A DNA stretch of 62,032 nt from Bacteroidia bacterium (GTDB taxonomy: Bacteria; Bacteroidota; Bacteroidia; Bacteroidales; Azobacteroidaceae): assembly GCA_025996895.1 (NCBI GenBank), contig BNTW01000006.1, positions 1 to 62,032 of the forward strand. Direction: 5' to 3'. How positions within the stretch are numbered: position 1 is the first letter of the stretch; each line of letters starts with the position of its first letter. Of the stretch, positions 51,034 through 59,488 are shown piece by piece. Made by a program: the position numbers and the translations under genes. The notes beneath the pieces were generated by a model. That model saw only the letters and a program-made list of their open reading frames with translations. It searched no databases and had not been told where the DNA came from.

Positions 51034-51099
51034 TGCAAAATTCAAGATTATTTAACACAATTGTAACCAAAAAACTTTTTTTGTTTCAAAAGTTTTCAT

Positions 51100-51107
51100 T
51101 TACTTTG
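51100..51107 (+). promoter_or_regulatory. -7-like box (TTACTTTG) for the TetR gene
   Basis: One mismatch to TAnnTTTG, followed by the common CACCC context, 30 bp before the ATG at 51137. Confidence 0.5.
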
Positions 51108-51136
51108 CACCCGGTTTGGAAAAAGTAAATTTAAAC

Positions 51137-51757
51137 ATGGACTTAAAAGACAGAATCGTTCGGGAATCTTCGACGCTCTTTTTCAAAAAAGGCATTCGGA
51201 GTATGACGATGTCTGACATTGCCAATGAGTTAGGTGTCTCTAAACGAACGCTTTACGAAGTTTTTCGCGACAAAGAGGAATTGCTGGAAAATTGTATCAA
51301 TTTTCACATGGCGAAAGCCGACCGCGAAGTTGAAAGGCTGGCCACGACTTCCGAAAATGTCATCGATACGTTTATGCGCATTTATGCGATACACCTTCAG
51401 GAAGTGCGCGATGTGAATAAATCGGTGATACACGATTTGCGGAAATATCACCCGAATATTTACCGGAAAATCGAATGCCGGCAACAAGAAGATGTTAGCA
51501 TGTTTAACCCCTTGTTTAAGAAGGGAATAGCCGAAGGGCTGATTCGCGAGGATGTGAATTACGAAATCCTGCTCTACCTGTTGAAAGCGCAATTTCGGGT
51601 GTTGATGGACGACGAATCGATTCCGGTAAATAAATATTCGACAGGCGAATTTATTCAAACGATTATTTTGAACTTTGTGCGTGGAATTGCTACGCCTCTG
51701 GGCATGGAAAAAATCAACGCATTTCTGGGAAAATTGAAAAAAACGGAGGAAATATAA
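51137..51757 (+). CDS. TetR/AcrR-family regulator
   Basis: A 206-residue protein with an N-terminal TetR helix-turn-helix (about 5-50; FKKGIRSMTMSDIANELGVS, then KRTLYEVFRDKEEL) and a helical ligand domain. The start at 51137 (MDLKDRI) follows the promoter; the upstream TTG at 51116 is unlikely. It heads the efflux operon (TolC, MFP, RND), which it probably represses until a substrate binds, and it is divergent from the metal ATPase. Confidence 0.92.
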   Translation: MDLKDRIVRESSTLFFKKGIRSMTMSDIANELGVSKRTLYEVFRDKEELLENCINFHMAKADREVERLATTSENVIDTFMRIYAIHLQEVRDVNKSVIHDLRKYHPNIYRKIECRQQEDVSMFNPLFKKGIAEGLIREDVNYEILLYLLKAQFRVLMDDESIPVNKYSTGEFIQTIILNFVRGIATPLGMEKINAFLGKLKKTEEI

Positions 51758-51823
51758 AATAAAACGCAGGCTGAATTGTCTGCATGAATTAAGAAATAAT
51801 GAAATTAGATTAATAAAATTTTT

Positions 51824-53167
51824 ATGAAAGTGAATTTAGGCAAAAAGAAAAGTATTTTATGGCTGGTGATGTTTTTTCCGTGGCTTTTGCATGCACAAGA
51901 CAAGCCTGCGCCATTAACTGTAACATTGGAGGAAGCTATTGAAATTGCACTCAGTGAAAGCCCTACGATTAAAATTGCGGATCAAGAAATTAAACGGGTG
52001 GATTATTCCAAAAAATCGGCATGGCAAGGCTTGTTGCCCACATTAGATGGTACGGGGCAATATGCCAAGTATTTAGTCCCGGGTACCATGTCCTTGGCAG
52101 GTATGAAAATAGATATGCCTACAGATTGGAATATTTCGCTTGGATTACAGGCTGCCTTGCCTCTGATAGCCCCCGGCTTGTGGAAGTCCATTCAACTCTC
52201 TGAGTTAGACTTGCAAATGACAGTCGAACAAGCACGTTCCTCCAAGATAAACTTGCGCAACCAAATAAGTATCGCTTATTACAACATTCTTTTGGCCCAG
52301 AGTTTATACAAAGTGCTGCAAGACGGTTATGCTCTTGCCGAAGAAAACTACAAGCAAGCCAAAAAACGCTTCGAAACAGGAGTAGCTGCCGAATACGATT
52401 ATCTTTCGGCAGAGGTTTCCATGACCAATCTACAACCTCAAATAGTGCAAGTGGAACATGGTATTGCCCAAGCAAAACTTTTATTGAAGGTATTGATGGG
52501 TGTAGAGGTGTCGCAAACGGTAAACACTAAAGGCACGCTGGCGGATTATGAAAGTCAAGCTGTCTTATTGAATGCTAAAAGAGACATTGATTTATCGAAT
52601 AACACCGATTTAAAACAATTGGAGATCGGACAACTGCAAGTCGCTAAAGCAAAAGAAGCATTAACCACTCAATTTATGCCTACTTTGGCCGCTTTCGGAC
52701 AATACACTTATGCCGGTCAAGGAAATAAAGCCATGAACAGCCCTCTCTTTGGTGACAGACCGGCCAGTAAGGATTGGTTTGGACAGGGTTTGATTGTAGG
52801 ATTGCAATTGAGTGTGCCTATCTTCCATGCAAGCAATTTTACCAAGTTAAAACAAAATAAAATACAAGCTAACGAACTGAAATTGCAACAAGAATTGTTG
52901 GAAAATACGCTCAATTTGCAGGCTCGTACCGCTCTTGATAATATGGAGAAAGCTTCCAAGCAAGTGGAAGTAACTAAAAAAGCCTGCATGCTTGCTCAAA
53001 AAGCCTATGACATTTCGGCTAAACGCTATGAAACGGGCGTAAGTGTCATGATTGAATTGCAACAAGCCTCGGTAGCTGTAACTCAAGCGGGTCTGTCGCA
53101 CGAACAAGCAATCGCTGATTATTTAATAGCACAAGCTGATTACGAAAAAATTATAGGACAACAATAA
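51824..53167 (+). CDS. TolC-family outer-membrane efflux protein
   Basis: A 447-residue protein with signal peptide (ends WLLHAQ, about residue 25) and two outer-membrane-efflux repeats. The first has the typical LEEAIEIALSESPTIKIADQEI opening; the second is about 255-440. It would form the trimeric outer-membrane duct for the RND pump whose other parts follow. It lies 66 bp after the TetR gene and 7 bp before the adaptor gene. Confidence 0.93.
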   Translation: MKVNLGKKKSILWLVMFFPWLLHAQDKPAPLTVTLEEAIEIALSESPTIKIADQEIKRVDYSKKSAWQGLLPTLDGTGQYAKYLVPGTMSLAGMKIDMPTDWNISLGLQAALPLIAPGLWKSIQLSELDLQMTVEQARSSKINLRNQISIAYYNILLAQSLYKVLQDGYALAEENYKQAKKRFETGVAAEYDYLSAEVSMTNLQPQIVQVEHGIAQAKLLLKVLMGVEVSQTVNTKGTLADYESQAVLLNAKRDIDLSNNTDLKQLEIGQLQVAKAKEALTTQFMPTLAAFGQYTYAGQGNKAMNSPLFGDRPASKDWFGQGLIVGLQLSVPIFHASNFTKLKQNKIQANELKLQQELLENTLNLQARTALDNMEKASKQVEVTKKACMLAQKAYDISAKRYETGVSVMIELQQASVAVTQAGLSHEQAIADYLIAQADYEKIIGQQ

Positions 53168-53174
53168 ATCACAA

Positions 53175-54200
53175 ATGAATATGAAAGCAAAAAGATTATT
53201 TAAATTATTACCCTTTTTAGGGTTGGGAATGTTGATTTCCTGCGGAGAGAAGAAACAGGAAACAACCGCCGAAGAGGCAAATGTGAAAGTAAAAACCGTG
53301 ATAGCTCAAATACAAAACGTAGATGAGACTTCTACCTACACGGCTACCGTAAAAGCCGAAGTGGTTAATCAGATTACTCCTGCTTTGGCCGGTGCCCGTA
53401 TAGATAAAATACTCGTAGAGATAGGCGACAGAGTGAGCAAAGGGCAACTTTTAGTACAGATAGACCCCTCTACTATCACCCAGCAGAAAATTCAATTAAA
53501 GGCACTCACGGACGATTATGCTCGTTATAGTGAATTATTAAAAGTGGGTGGTATCTCGCAACAAACAGTGGATGCCGTAAAGACGCAAATTGATATATTG
53601 ACTACGGCTATCAAGACTTTGGAAGACAATACAACGCTAAAAAGCCCTGTTGACGGATATATCACTGCTCGTAATTATGATAATGGCGATTTGTTTGCTC
53701 AGAAACCTATTTTGACGGTAGAGCAACTCAACCCGGTAAAGGCGGTTATCAATGTGTCGGAAGCTTATTTCGCAAGAGTGAAAAGAGGCATGCCGGTAGA
53801 TATAACGCTGGATGTCTATGGCGACGAAGTTTTTACCGGCAAAGTAAATCTTGTATATCCTACGATTGATGCTGCGACCCATACTTTCGGGGTAGAAATA
53901 GCGATTAACAACGCTAACTTGCGGGTACGTCCGGGTATGTATGCGCGCGTAACGTTGAATTTCGGAGAAAAACAAAGTATTGTCGTTCCGGATGTGGCTG
54001 TTCAAAAACAAGCAGGGGCAAACGATAAATATGTATTCACCGTCAGCGACGGCAAAGCGCATTTCCAAAAAGTGGAACTGGGACAACGTCTCGACACCCA
54101 ATACGAAATTCTTTCCGGTATCACCCCCGGTCAGGAAGTCGTAACTGCCGGTCAGACCCGTCTCATCGAAGGCACACCCGTTGAAATAATTACGAATTAA
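53175..54200 (+). CDS. RND periplasmic adaptor (membrane fusion protein), lipoprotein
   Basis: A 341-residue HlyD/AcrA-type adaptor with a lipoprotein signal (lipobox LISC). It has the lipoyl halves VVNQITPALAGARIDKILVEIGDRVSKGQLL and LKSPVDGYITARNYDNGD, an alpha hairpin (about 100-150), and a beta-barrel followed by the membrane-proximal domain (RPGMYARVTLNF, ITPGQEVVTAGQTRL). It bridges the RND pump and TolC. Its stop codon lies in the left arm of a 22-bp inverted repeat. Confidence 0.93.
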   Translation: MNMKAKRLFKLLPFLGLGMLISCGEKKQETTAEEANVKVKTVIAQIQNVDETSTYTATVKAEVVNQITPALAGARIDKILVEIGDRVSKGQLLVQIDPSTITQQKIQLKALTDDYARYSELLKVGGISQQTVDAVKTQIDILTTAIKTLEDNTTLKSPVDGYITARNYDNGDLFAQKPILTVEQLNPVKAVINVSEAYFARVKRGMPVDITLDVYGDEVFTGKVNLVYPTIDAATHTFGVEIAINNANLRVRPGMYARVTLNFGEKQSIVVPDVAVQKQAGANDKYVFTVSDGKAHFQKVELGQRLDTQYEILSGITPGQEVVTAGQTRLIEGTPVEIITN

Positions 54201-54271
54201 AAATTACGAATTACGATTGTTATTGTAACATTCGTAATTTTTAATTGATTCGTAATTCGTAATTTTTAATT
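54195..54271. repeat. 22-bp inverted repeat between adaptor and pump genes
   Basis: Arms 54195-54216 and 54250-54271 (AATTAAAAATTACG... type) are perfect reverse complements 33 nt apart. The left arm includes the adaptor stop. A third, shorter copy lies in between. The hairpin may set different expression levels for adaptor and pump. It is AT-rich, without a T-run. Confidence 0.8.
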
Positions 54272-54286
54272 TTTAATTGAAATAAT

Positions 54287-57200
54287 ATGAGTTTATATTC
54301 ATCAGCAGTAAAAAAACCGGTTACCACGGCGCTTATATTTGTGGGGGTCGCCCTTTTCGGGTTGTTCTCTTTGACGAAGTTGCCTGTGGATTTATTTCCG
54401 AATATTGAGACTAACAGTCTAACGGTCATCACGGCTTATGCCGGTGCCAGCGCGTCGGATATTGAGACGAACGTAACCCGTCCCATGGAAAATATTTTGA
54501 ACTCGGCAGAAAATCTGAAAAAGATTACTTCCCAGTCGAAAGATAATATGTCGCTCGTTACCTTGGAATTTAACTACGGGACGAACATTGATCTCGCCAC
54601 CAACGATGTGCGCGATAAGATTGAAATGGTGCGTAGTTCGCTTCCGGACGATGTATCCAACCCGATTATTTTCAAATTCAGTACAGACATGATGCCGGTG
54701 GTCATCTATACGGCTACGGCTACGGAAAGTGTGAATGGACTGTACAAGATTTTGGACGATAAAATTGCCAATCCACTCAACCGGGTGGAAGGCGTGGGTG
54801 CTGTTTCTATTTCCGGTGCGCCGAAACGGCAAGTACAAGTCAATGTGTCGCCCGAAAAGTTGGAAGCCTACAATCTCACCGTTGAGAAAATCGCCAACGT
54901 GATTAATATGGAAAACTTGAATATTCCTGCCGGTAGTTTCGATGTGGGTACCAACACCTACTCGCTCCGTATGGAAGGCGAGATGAAACGCAGTGAAGAT
55001 TTGCTATACTTGGTGGTAGGCAGTCAAAACGGGAGAAATATTTATTTGAAAGACGTGGCAACCGTGGCCGATACCTTGCAAAGCCGTATTCAGGAAGCTT
55101 ATACCAACGGAGTACAAGGAGCTATGATCATCGTACAAAAGCAATCGGGAGCCAATACGGTGGCGATTGCCAACAAGGTCAATAAGATTATGCCCGAATT
55201 GCAAAAAACATTGCCGACCGATGTTACCCTGACGATGATGATGGATACTTCCGACTTTATCAAGGAATCCATCAGTTCATTGGCTGAAACCATTATTCTC
55301 GCCATTGTCTTTGTGGTGTTGATTGTTATGTTCTTCTTGGGACGTTGGCGGGCGACTGCGATTGTGGTGCTGGCGATTCCCGTTTCTTTAGTGGCGTCGT
55401 TCATTTATTTGATGGCGAAAACCGGTAGTTTGAACATTATTTCACTTTCTTCTTTGACCATTGCCATTGGCTTGGTGGTGGATGATACGATTGTGGTGTT
55501 GGAAAATATCACCAAGCACATCGAAAGGGGAGCTACGCCGAAGCAGGCGGCTGTTCATGGCACCAATGAAGTGGGGGTAGCGGTGATTGCCTCTACATTG
55601 ACCATCATTGCGGTGTTTTTCCCGATGACCATGGCTACCGGTTTTGCCGGAGTGATGTTTGGCGAATTGGGATGGATGGTTACGATTATGATTACCGTAT
55701 CTCTGATTGCGGCTTTGTCGCTGACGCCGATGCTTTGCTCCCAATTGTTGCGATTAACCAATACGCAAGGTAAATTGTTTGATAAACTGTATGCACCGAT
55801 TGGTCGCGCTTTAGATCGATTGGATGAATGGTACAGAAAGGTAGTAAATGCTTGCGTGCGCAACCGTTGGAGAACGTTAACCATCGCATTTGCCACCGTT
55901 CTTTTTATTATGGTTCCGGCATGTAATCTCGTTAAAATGGACTTTATGCCCGCTACGGACAACAATATGATTACGGCTACGGTCTATTTGCCAACGGGAA
56001 CACGTATGGAAGTGGCTCGTGAAACGGCGCTAAAAATTGACCGGATAGTGAAAGAAAAATATCCGGAAATCAAAACACGCAGTTTCACGGTCGGTCAAGC
56101 CGATGAAAATAACTCATTTGCTTCGATGCAGACCAACGGAACGAACTTGATTTCCTTCCGTTTCCGCGCGATTGACGCAGATACCCGTAAACGGAGTATT
56201 TATGAGATGGGTGAAGGTATGCGTGAAGACTTGTCCAATATGCCCGAACTTTACAAATACATTGTTGTCCCGGGTGGTAGCGGCGGTATGATGGGCTCCG
56301 GAGCCAGCACGGTTGATGTAGAAATCTACGGTTACGATTTGGCATTGACCGATAAGATTGCACAAGAATTTAAAGTGCGATTAGCCGAAGTGAAAGGCTT
56401 GAAAGACTTGAATATCTCGCGTCAGGACTATCGCACGGAGTATCAGATGGATTTCGACCGTGAAAAATTGGCGGAAAACGGACTCAATTCGGCAACAGTT
56501 GCTACTTATGTCCGCAACCGCATCAATGGTTCTTTCACCACTAAATTCAGGGAAGAGGGCGATGAATACGATCTTGTGGTACGCTATGCAGAAAACCACC
56601 GTCAGTCGCTCGAAGACATCCAAAATATCACGGTTTACAATGCAATGAATACGCCGATTCGCCTTCGGGAATTGGGAACGGTGGTCGAAAAATCAACCCT
56701 GCCGCAAATTGACCGGCAAAACCGCCAACGTGTCAACAAGGTGCAAGGCTCTATCTACAAAGCCGCTTTGAGCGAAGTAGTGGCAGGCGCTGAAAAAGTC
56801 ATTGATGAAATGCGCAAAGACGGCACTATCCCGCCGGAAATCGGTATCAGTATCGGCGGATCAACCGTCGACCAACAGGAATCGAACGCTGCATTGGGAC
56901 TCTTAATGGTTCTCTGCGTGCTCCTCGTGTATATCGTGATGGCGGCGCAGTTCGAATCGCTGAGTTATCCGTTTATCATTGTTCTTTCGCTCATTTTCGG
57001 TATGGCAGGGGTTTACTTGGGCTTGATGGTCTGCGGACAATCCTTAAGTTTGATGGGTATGGTTGGTATTGTAATGTTGATTGGTATCGTGGTGAAAAAC
57101 GGTATTGTGTTTATCGACTACGCCAACCTGAATCGAGAGCGGGGCATGTCGGTGGATAAAGCCATTGTTGATGCCGGCCGTTCACGTTTGCGTCCCATTC

Positions 57201-57418
57201 TGATGACCACCTGTACGACAGTATTGGGGATGATTCCGATGGCTATTCCACGGGGAGCCGGTTCTGCCATGTGGCAACCGTTGGGAATCGCCGTGGTATT
57301 CGGACTGTCCTTTTCAACCATTTTAACGTTGATTTACGTTCCGGCGCTTTACTCCATCTTCGGTAGCAACGGTATCCGTCGCTCGCGCAAAAAATATGCA
57401 AAATCTTTAAATAAATAA
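54287..57418 (+). CDS. RND-family efflux pump (AcrB/HAE1 type)
   Basis: A 1043-residue inner-membrane proton-driven pump with 12 membrane segments and two large periplasmic loops. Motifs include the opening KKPVTTALIFVGVALFGL, LPVDLFPNIE, the TM4 proton-relay pair in GLVVDDTIVVLENI (about 400-413) and VKNGIVFIDYANL with LRPILMTTCTTVLGMIPMA near TM10-11. The substrate is unknown. It follows the adaptor gene after an 86-bp gap holding an inverted repeat. A PII-like gene follows 5 bp later. Confidence 0.95.
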   Translation: MSLYSSAVKKPVTTALIFVGVALFGLFSLTKLPVDLFPNIETNSLTVITAYAGASASDIETNVTRPMENILNSAENLKKITSQSKDNMSLVTLEFNYGTNIDLATNDVRDKIEMVRSSLPDDVSNPIIFKFSTDMMPVVIYTATATESVNGLYKILDDKIANPLNRVEGVGAVSISGAPKRQVQVNVSPEKLEAYNLTVEKIANVINMENLNIPAGSFDVGTNTYSLRMEGEMKRSEDLLYLVVGSQNGRNIYLKDVATVADTLQSRIQEAYTNGVQGAMIIVQKQSGANTVAIANKVNKIMPELQKTLPTDVTLTMMMDTSDFIKESISSLAETIILAIVFVVLIVMFFLGRWRATAIVVLAIPVSLVASFIYLMAKTGSLNIISLSSLTIAIGLVVDDTIVVLENITKHIERGATPKQAAVHGTNEVGVAVIASTLTIIAVFFPMTMATGFAGVMFGELGWMVTIMITVSLIAALSLTPMLCSQLLRLTNTQGKLFDKLYAPIGRALDRLDEWYRKVVNACVRNRWRTLTIAFATVLFIMVPACNLVKMDFMPATDNNMITATVYLPTGTRMEVARETALKIDRIVKEKYPEIKTRSFTVGQADENNSFASMQTNGTNLISFRFRAIDADTRKRSIYEMGEGMREDLSNMPELYKYIVVPGGSGGMMGSGASTVDVEIYGYDLALTDKIAQEFKVRLAEVKGLKDLNISRQDYRTEYQMDFDREKLAENGLNSATVATYVRNRINGSFTTKFREEGDEYDLVVRYAENHRQSLEDIQNITVYNAMNTPIRLRELGTVVEKSTLPQIDRQNRQRVNKVQGSIYKAALSEVVAGAEKVIDEMRKDGTIPPEIGISIGGSTVDQQESNAALGLLMVLCVLLVYIVMAAQFESLSYPFIIVLSLIFGMAGVYLGLMVCGQSLSLMGMVGIVMLIGIVVKNGIVFIDYANLNRERGMSVDKAIVDAGRSRLRPILMTTCTTVLGMIPMAIPRGAGSAMWQPLGIAVVFGLSFSTILTLIYVPALYSIFGSNGIRRSRKKYAKSLNK

Positions 57419-57423
57419 AAGAA

Positions 57424-57717
57424 ATGAAAGCAGTATTTATACCATACAATCAGGCATTCAAGGATGAGCTGATAACGATATTAGACCGCATGAGCATTCG
57501 GGGTTTCACCATGTGGGACGAAGTGCAAGGGCGTGGCAGCGAAAAGGGCGATCCGCACTACGGCGACCATGCCTGGCCTACGATGAACTCCGCCATTCTG
57601 ACGGTCGTTCCCGATGAAAAAGTAGAAACCCTTCTCCAACGAGTTCATGAACTCGACAAAGGGTTCGAGTTGCAGGGCATTCATGCCTGCGTTTGGAATG
57701 TAGAAAAAATGGTTTGA
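57424..57717 (+). CDS. PII-like small regulator in the efflux operon
   Basis: A 97-residue protein with a ferredoxin-like PII pattern: KAVFIPYNQAFKDELITILDRM (beta1-alpha1), RGFTMWDEVQGRGSEKGDPHYG (beta2 and T-loop), NSAILTVVPDEKVETLLQRV and a final strand with CVWNVEKMV. It resembles DUF3240-type PII-like proteins, some linked to RND metal or drug pumps. PII uridylylation and 2-oxoglutarate residues are not clear. A role in sensing or tuning the pump is an inference from position only, 5 bp after the pump gene. Confidence 0.8.
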   Translation: MKAVFIPYNQAFKDELITILDRMSIRGFTMWDEVQGRGSEKGDPHYGDHAWPTMNSAILTVVPDEKVETLLQRVHELDKGFELQGIHACVWNVEKMV

Positions 57718-57744
57718 AAAACGGTTCAATAAATTTGATAGTCC

Positions 57745-57773
57745 AACCGGCCGGTGCATTACATCGGCCGGTT
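57745..57773 (+). terminator. Hairpin ending the efflux operon
   Basis: AACCGGCCG and CGGCCGGTT, a perfect 9-bp stem with an 11-nt loop, 27 bp after the PII-like stop. It is followed by only a weak T-run. Confidence 0.65.
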
Positions 57774-57790
57774 TGCTTAATAAAATAGAA

Positions 57791-58291
57791 ATGGACATGA
57801 AAAAAATCGGATTGCTTTCGGATACGCACGCTTATTGGGACGAGAAATTCCGGCAGTATTTCGCCGGCTGCGACGAAATCTGGCACGCGGGAGATATAGG
57901 TAATATGACGATACTCAATCAGTTGGAGACCATTGCGCCGGTGCGGGCGGTGTATGGAAATGTCGATGATCATCATCTGCGTACGATTTGTCCGAAAATT
58001 CTCCGTTTCCGAATAGAAGAAATCGAAGTGTTATTGACCCACATCGGCGGTTATCCCGGACGATATGCGCCCGAAATCCGGCAGGAAATTTACGCCAATC
58101 CGCCCAAATTGTTTGTCTGCGGACATTCGCATATCCTGAAAGTCATGTACGACAAATCGCTTCAAATGCTTTGCGTCAATCCGGGAGCAGCCGGAAAATA
58201 TGGTTTCCACCAAGTCCGCACGCTCATGCGTTTCGTTATCGACGGAAACGACATCAAAAATCTGGAAGTGATTGAATTGGCGGAAGAATGA
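57791..58291 (+). CDS. YfcE/MJ0936-type metallophosphoesterase
   Basis: A 166-residue calcineurin-like phosphoesterase. The metal motifs are complete: LSDTHAYWD (DxH), HAGDIGN (GD), YGNVDDH (GNxD), LTHIGGYPG and CGHSH. Family members hydrolyse phosphodiesters; the natural substrate is unknown. ATG codons at 57791 and 57797 are both possible starts. It lies after the efflux hairpin and upstream of tRNA-Cys. Confidence 0.92.
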   Translation: MDMKKIGLLSDTHAYWDEKFRQYFAGCDEIWHAGDIGNMTILNQLETIAPVRAVYGNVDDHHLRTICPKILRFRIEEIEVLLTHIGGYPGRYAPEIRQEIYANPPKLFVCGHSHILKVMYDKSLQMLCVNPGAAGKYGFHQVRTLMRFVIDGNDIKNLEVIELAEE

Positions 58292-58357
58292 AATAGAAGT
58301 CTATTTATTTGGTAAAATGAAATAAAAGTAGTTACTTTGCACTCTCAAAAATAAAAA

Positions 58358-58428
58358 GGTTCCTTGGCCGAGTGGTTAGGTAGCGGTCTGCAAAACCGTC
58401 GACAGCAGTTCGAATCTGCTAGGAACCT
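58358..58428 (+). tRNA. tRNA-Cys (GCA)
   Basis: A 71-nt cloverleaf with acceptor stem GGTTCCT/AGGAACC, D arm GCCGAGTGGTTAGGTAGC, anticodon GCA at 58390-58392 in the loop CTGCAAA, and TTCGAAT in the T arm. The 3' CCA is not encoded. A TTACTTTG box (58332-58339) with GCAC lies upstream. Confidence 0.95.
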
Positions 58429-58433
58429 CCCTG

Positions 58434-58483
58434 AATCCCTGTAATTGACTGATTTTTCAGTAGTTAATTGCAGGGATTTTTCT
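58434..58483 (+). terminator. Terminator after tRNA-Cys
   Basis: AATCCCTG...AATTGACTGA pairs with TCAG...TTAATTGCAGGGATT, giving a long stem with small bulges, followed by TTTTCTGTTTT. Confidence 0.85.
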
Positions 58484-58683
58484 GTTTTCTATATTTAATC
58501 TAATTTATGTATAATATTATGAAGCTAATTCGTGTTAAATCAAAGCAATATGATTTTATTTTAAAAATATTCAAACAAAAAGAAATAAAAACTTGCATAA
58601 TAAAAATAAAATGCTTTTCTTTGCACCGTGAAATAACAAAAAGTGAATTAAATAAGTATTTAGTAATTTAAAAAGGCAAAAAG
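58484..58683. promoter_or_regulatory. AT-rich upstream region of the porin-like gene
   Basis: About 200 bp with no gene. It ends with a CTTTGCACC segment (58618-58626) resembling a promoter start context, about 60 bp before the ATG at 58684. No strict TAnnTTTG match is seen. Confidence 0.4.
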
Positions 58684-59388
58684 ATGAAAAGGTTAGGTTT
58701 AGTTTTATGTGTGTTAGTTAGTGTGTGTGTATCGAACGTGAAGGCGCAAGAATTTTCGGTTGGCGCAGATTTCGTGAGTTCGTATGTGTGGCGTGGCATT
58801 TATCAAGGCGGGGGCGCAAGCGTTCAGCCGAATGCCGCGCTTGCTGTGGGTGGTTTTTCAATCGGTGCGTGGGGAAGCACCAATCTTGGTGGTGGAAACA
58901 AGGAAGTGGATTTTACGCTCGGTTATGAAGTCGCCGGACTTTCGTTAGCCGTTACGGATTATTGGTGGGCAGGTGAAGAAGCATACAAATATTTTGCGTA
59001 TGATAAGGACAAAACGGAACACCTTTATGAGGTTACGTTCGGCTACACTTTGCCGGTTGAAAAATTTCCTTTGAGTTTGAAATGGAATACATTTTTTGCA
59101 GGCTCGGATTTCTTTTCACTGAAAGAAGACGGCACCGCCGACAGGTCGTATTCTACCTATATCGAAGCAGCTTATCCGTTTTCCATTAAGGACGTAAACT
59201 TGGAAGCGGCTCTCGGTTTCACGCCCTGGGAAGGACTTTACGCCTCCAAATTTTCCGTAGTCAATATCCATTTGAAAGCATCGAAGGAAATAAAAATTAC
59301 AGAAAATTTTTCATTACCGGTGTTTGGTCAGATTATTGTTAATCCGCATTCGGAAGATATATTTTTCGTATTCGGAGTGAGTTTGTAA
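58684..59388 (+). CDS. TorF-family-like outer-membrane protein
   Basis: A 234-residue protein with signal peptide (MKRLGLVLCVLVSVCVSNVKAQ) and a beta-barrel pattern of alternating aromatic strands, ending VFGVSL. The opening EFSVGADFVSSYVWRGIYQGG is typical of the TorF-like/conserved porin group (SDYVWRG motif). Substrate unknown. It stands 100 bp before glnN with a promoter between, so the two are separate transcription units that may share nitrogen-related roles. Confidence 0.78.
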   Translation: MKRLGLVLCVLVSVCVSNVKAQEFSVGADFVSSYVWRGIYQGGGASVQPNAALAVGGFSIGAWGSTNLGGGNKEVDFTLGYEVAGLSLAVTDYWWAGEEAYKYFAYDKDKTEHLYEVTFGYTLPVEKFPLSLKWNTFFAGSDFFSLKEDGTADRSYSTYIEAAYPFSIKDVNLEAALGFTPWEGLYASKFSVVNIHLKASKEIKITENFSLPVFGQIIVNPHSEDIFFVFGVSL

Positions 59389-59432
59389 GAAATAAAATGA
59401 AAGATATTTTTTGATTTTGCAAACAAATCATT

Positions 59433-59440
59433 ATCTTTGC
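59433..59440 (+). promoter_or_regulatory. Promoter of glnN (TTTG-N18-TATCTTTG)
   Basis: TAnnTTTG at 59433-59440 with TTTG at 59411-59414 as the -33 element. It lies 49 bp before the ATG and is the best full Bacteroidota promoter in the window. Confidence 0.7.
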
Positions 59441-59488
59441 AGGCAATTTATAAACGCTTTATTTTAATAAATAAAAAACAACAAGACA

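Noticed and set aside
54195..54271. Possible CRISPR or transposon end between adaptor and pump genes
   Set aside because: AT-rich inverted repeat without spacers, target duplication or transposase.
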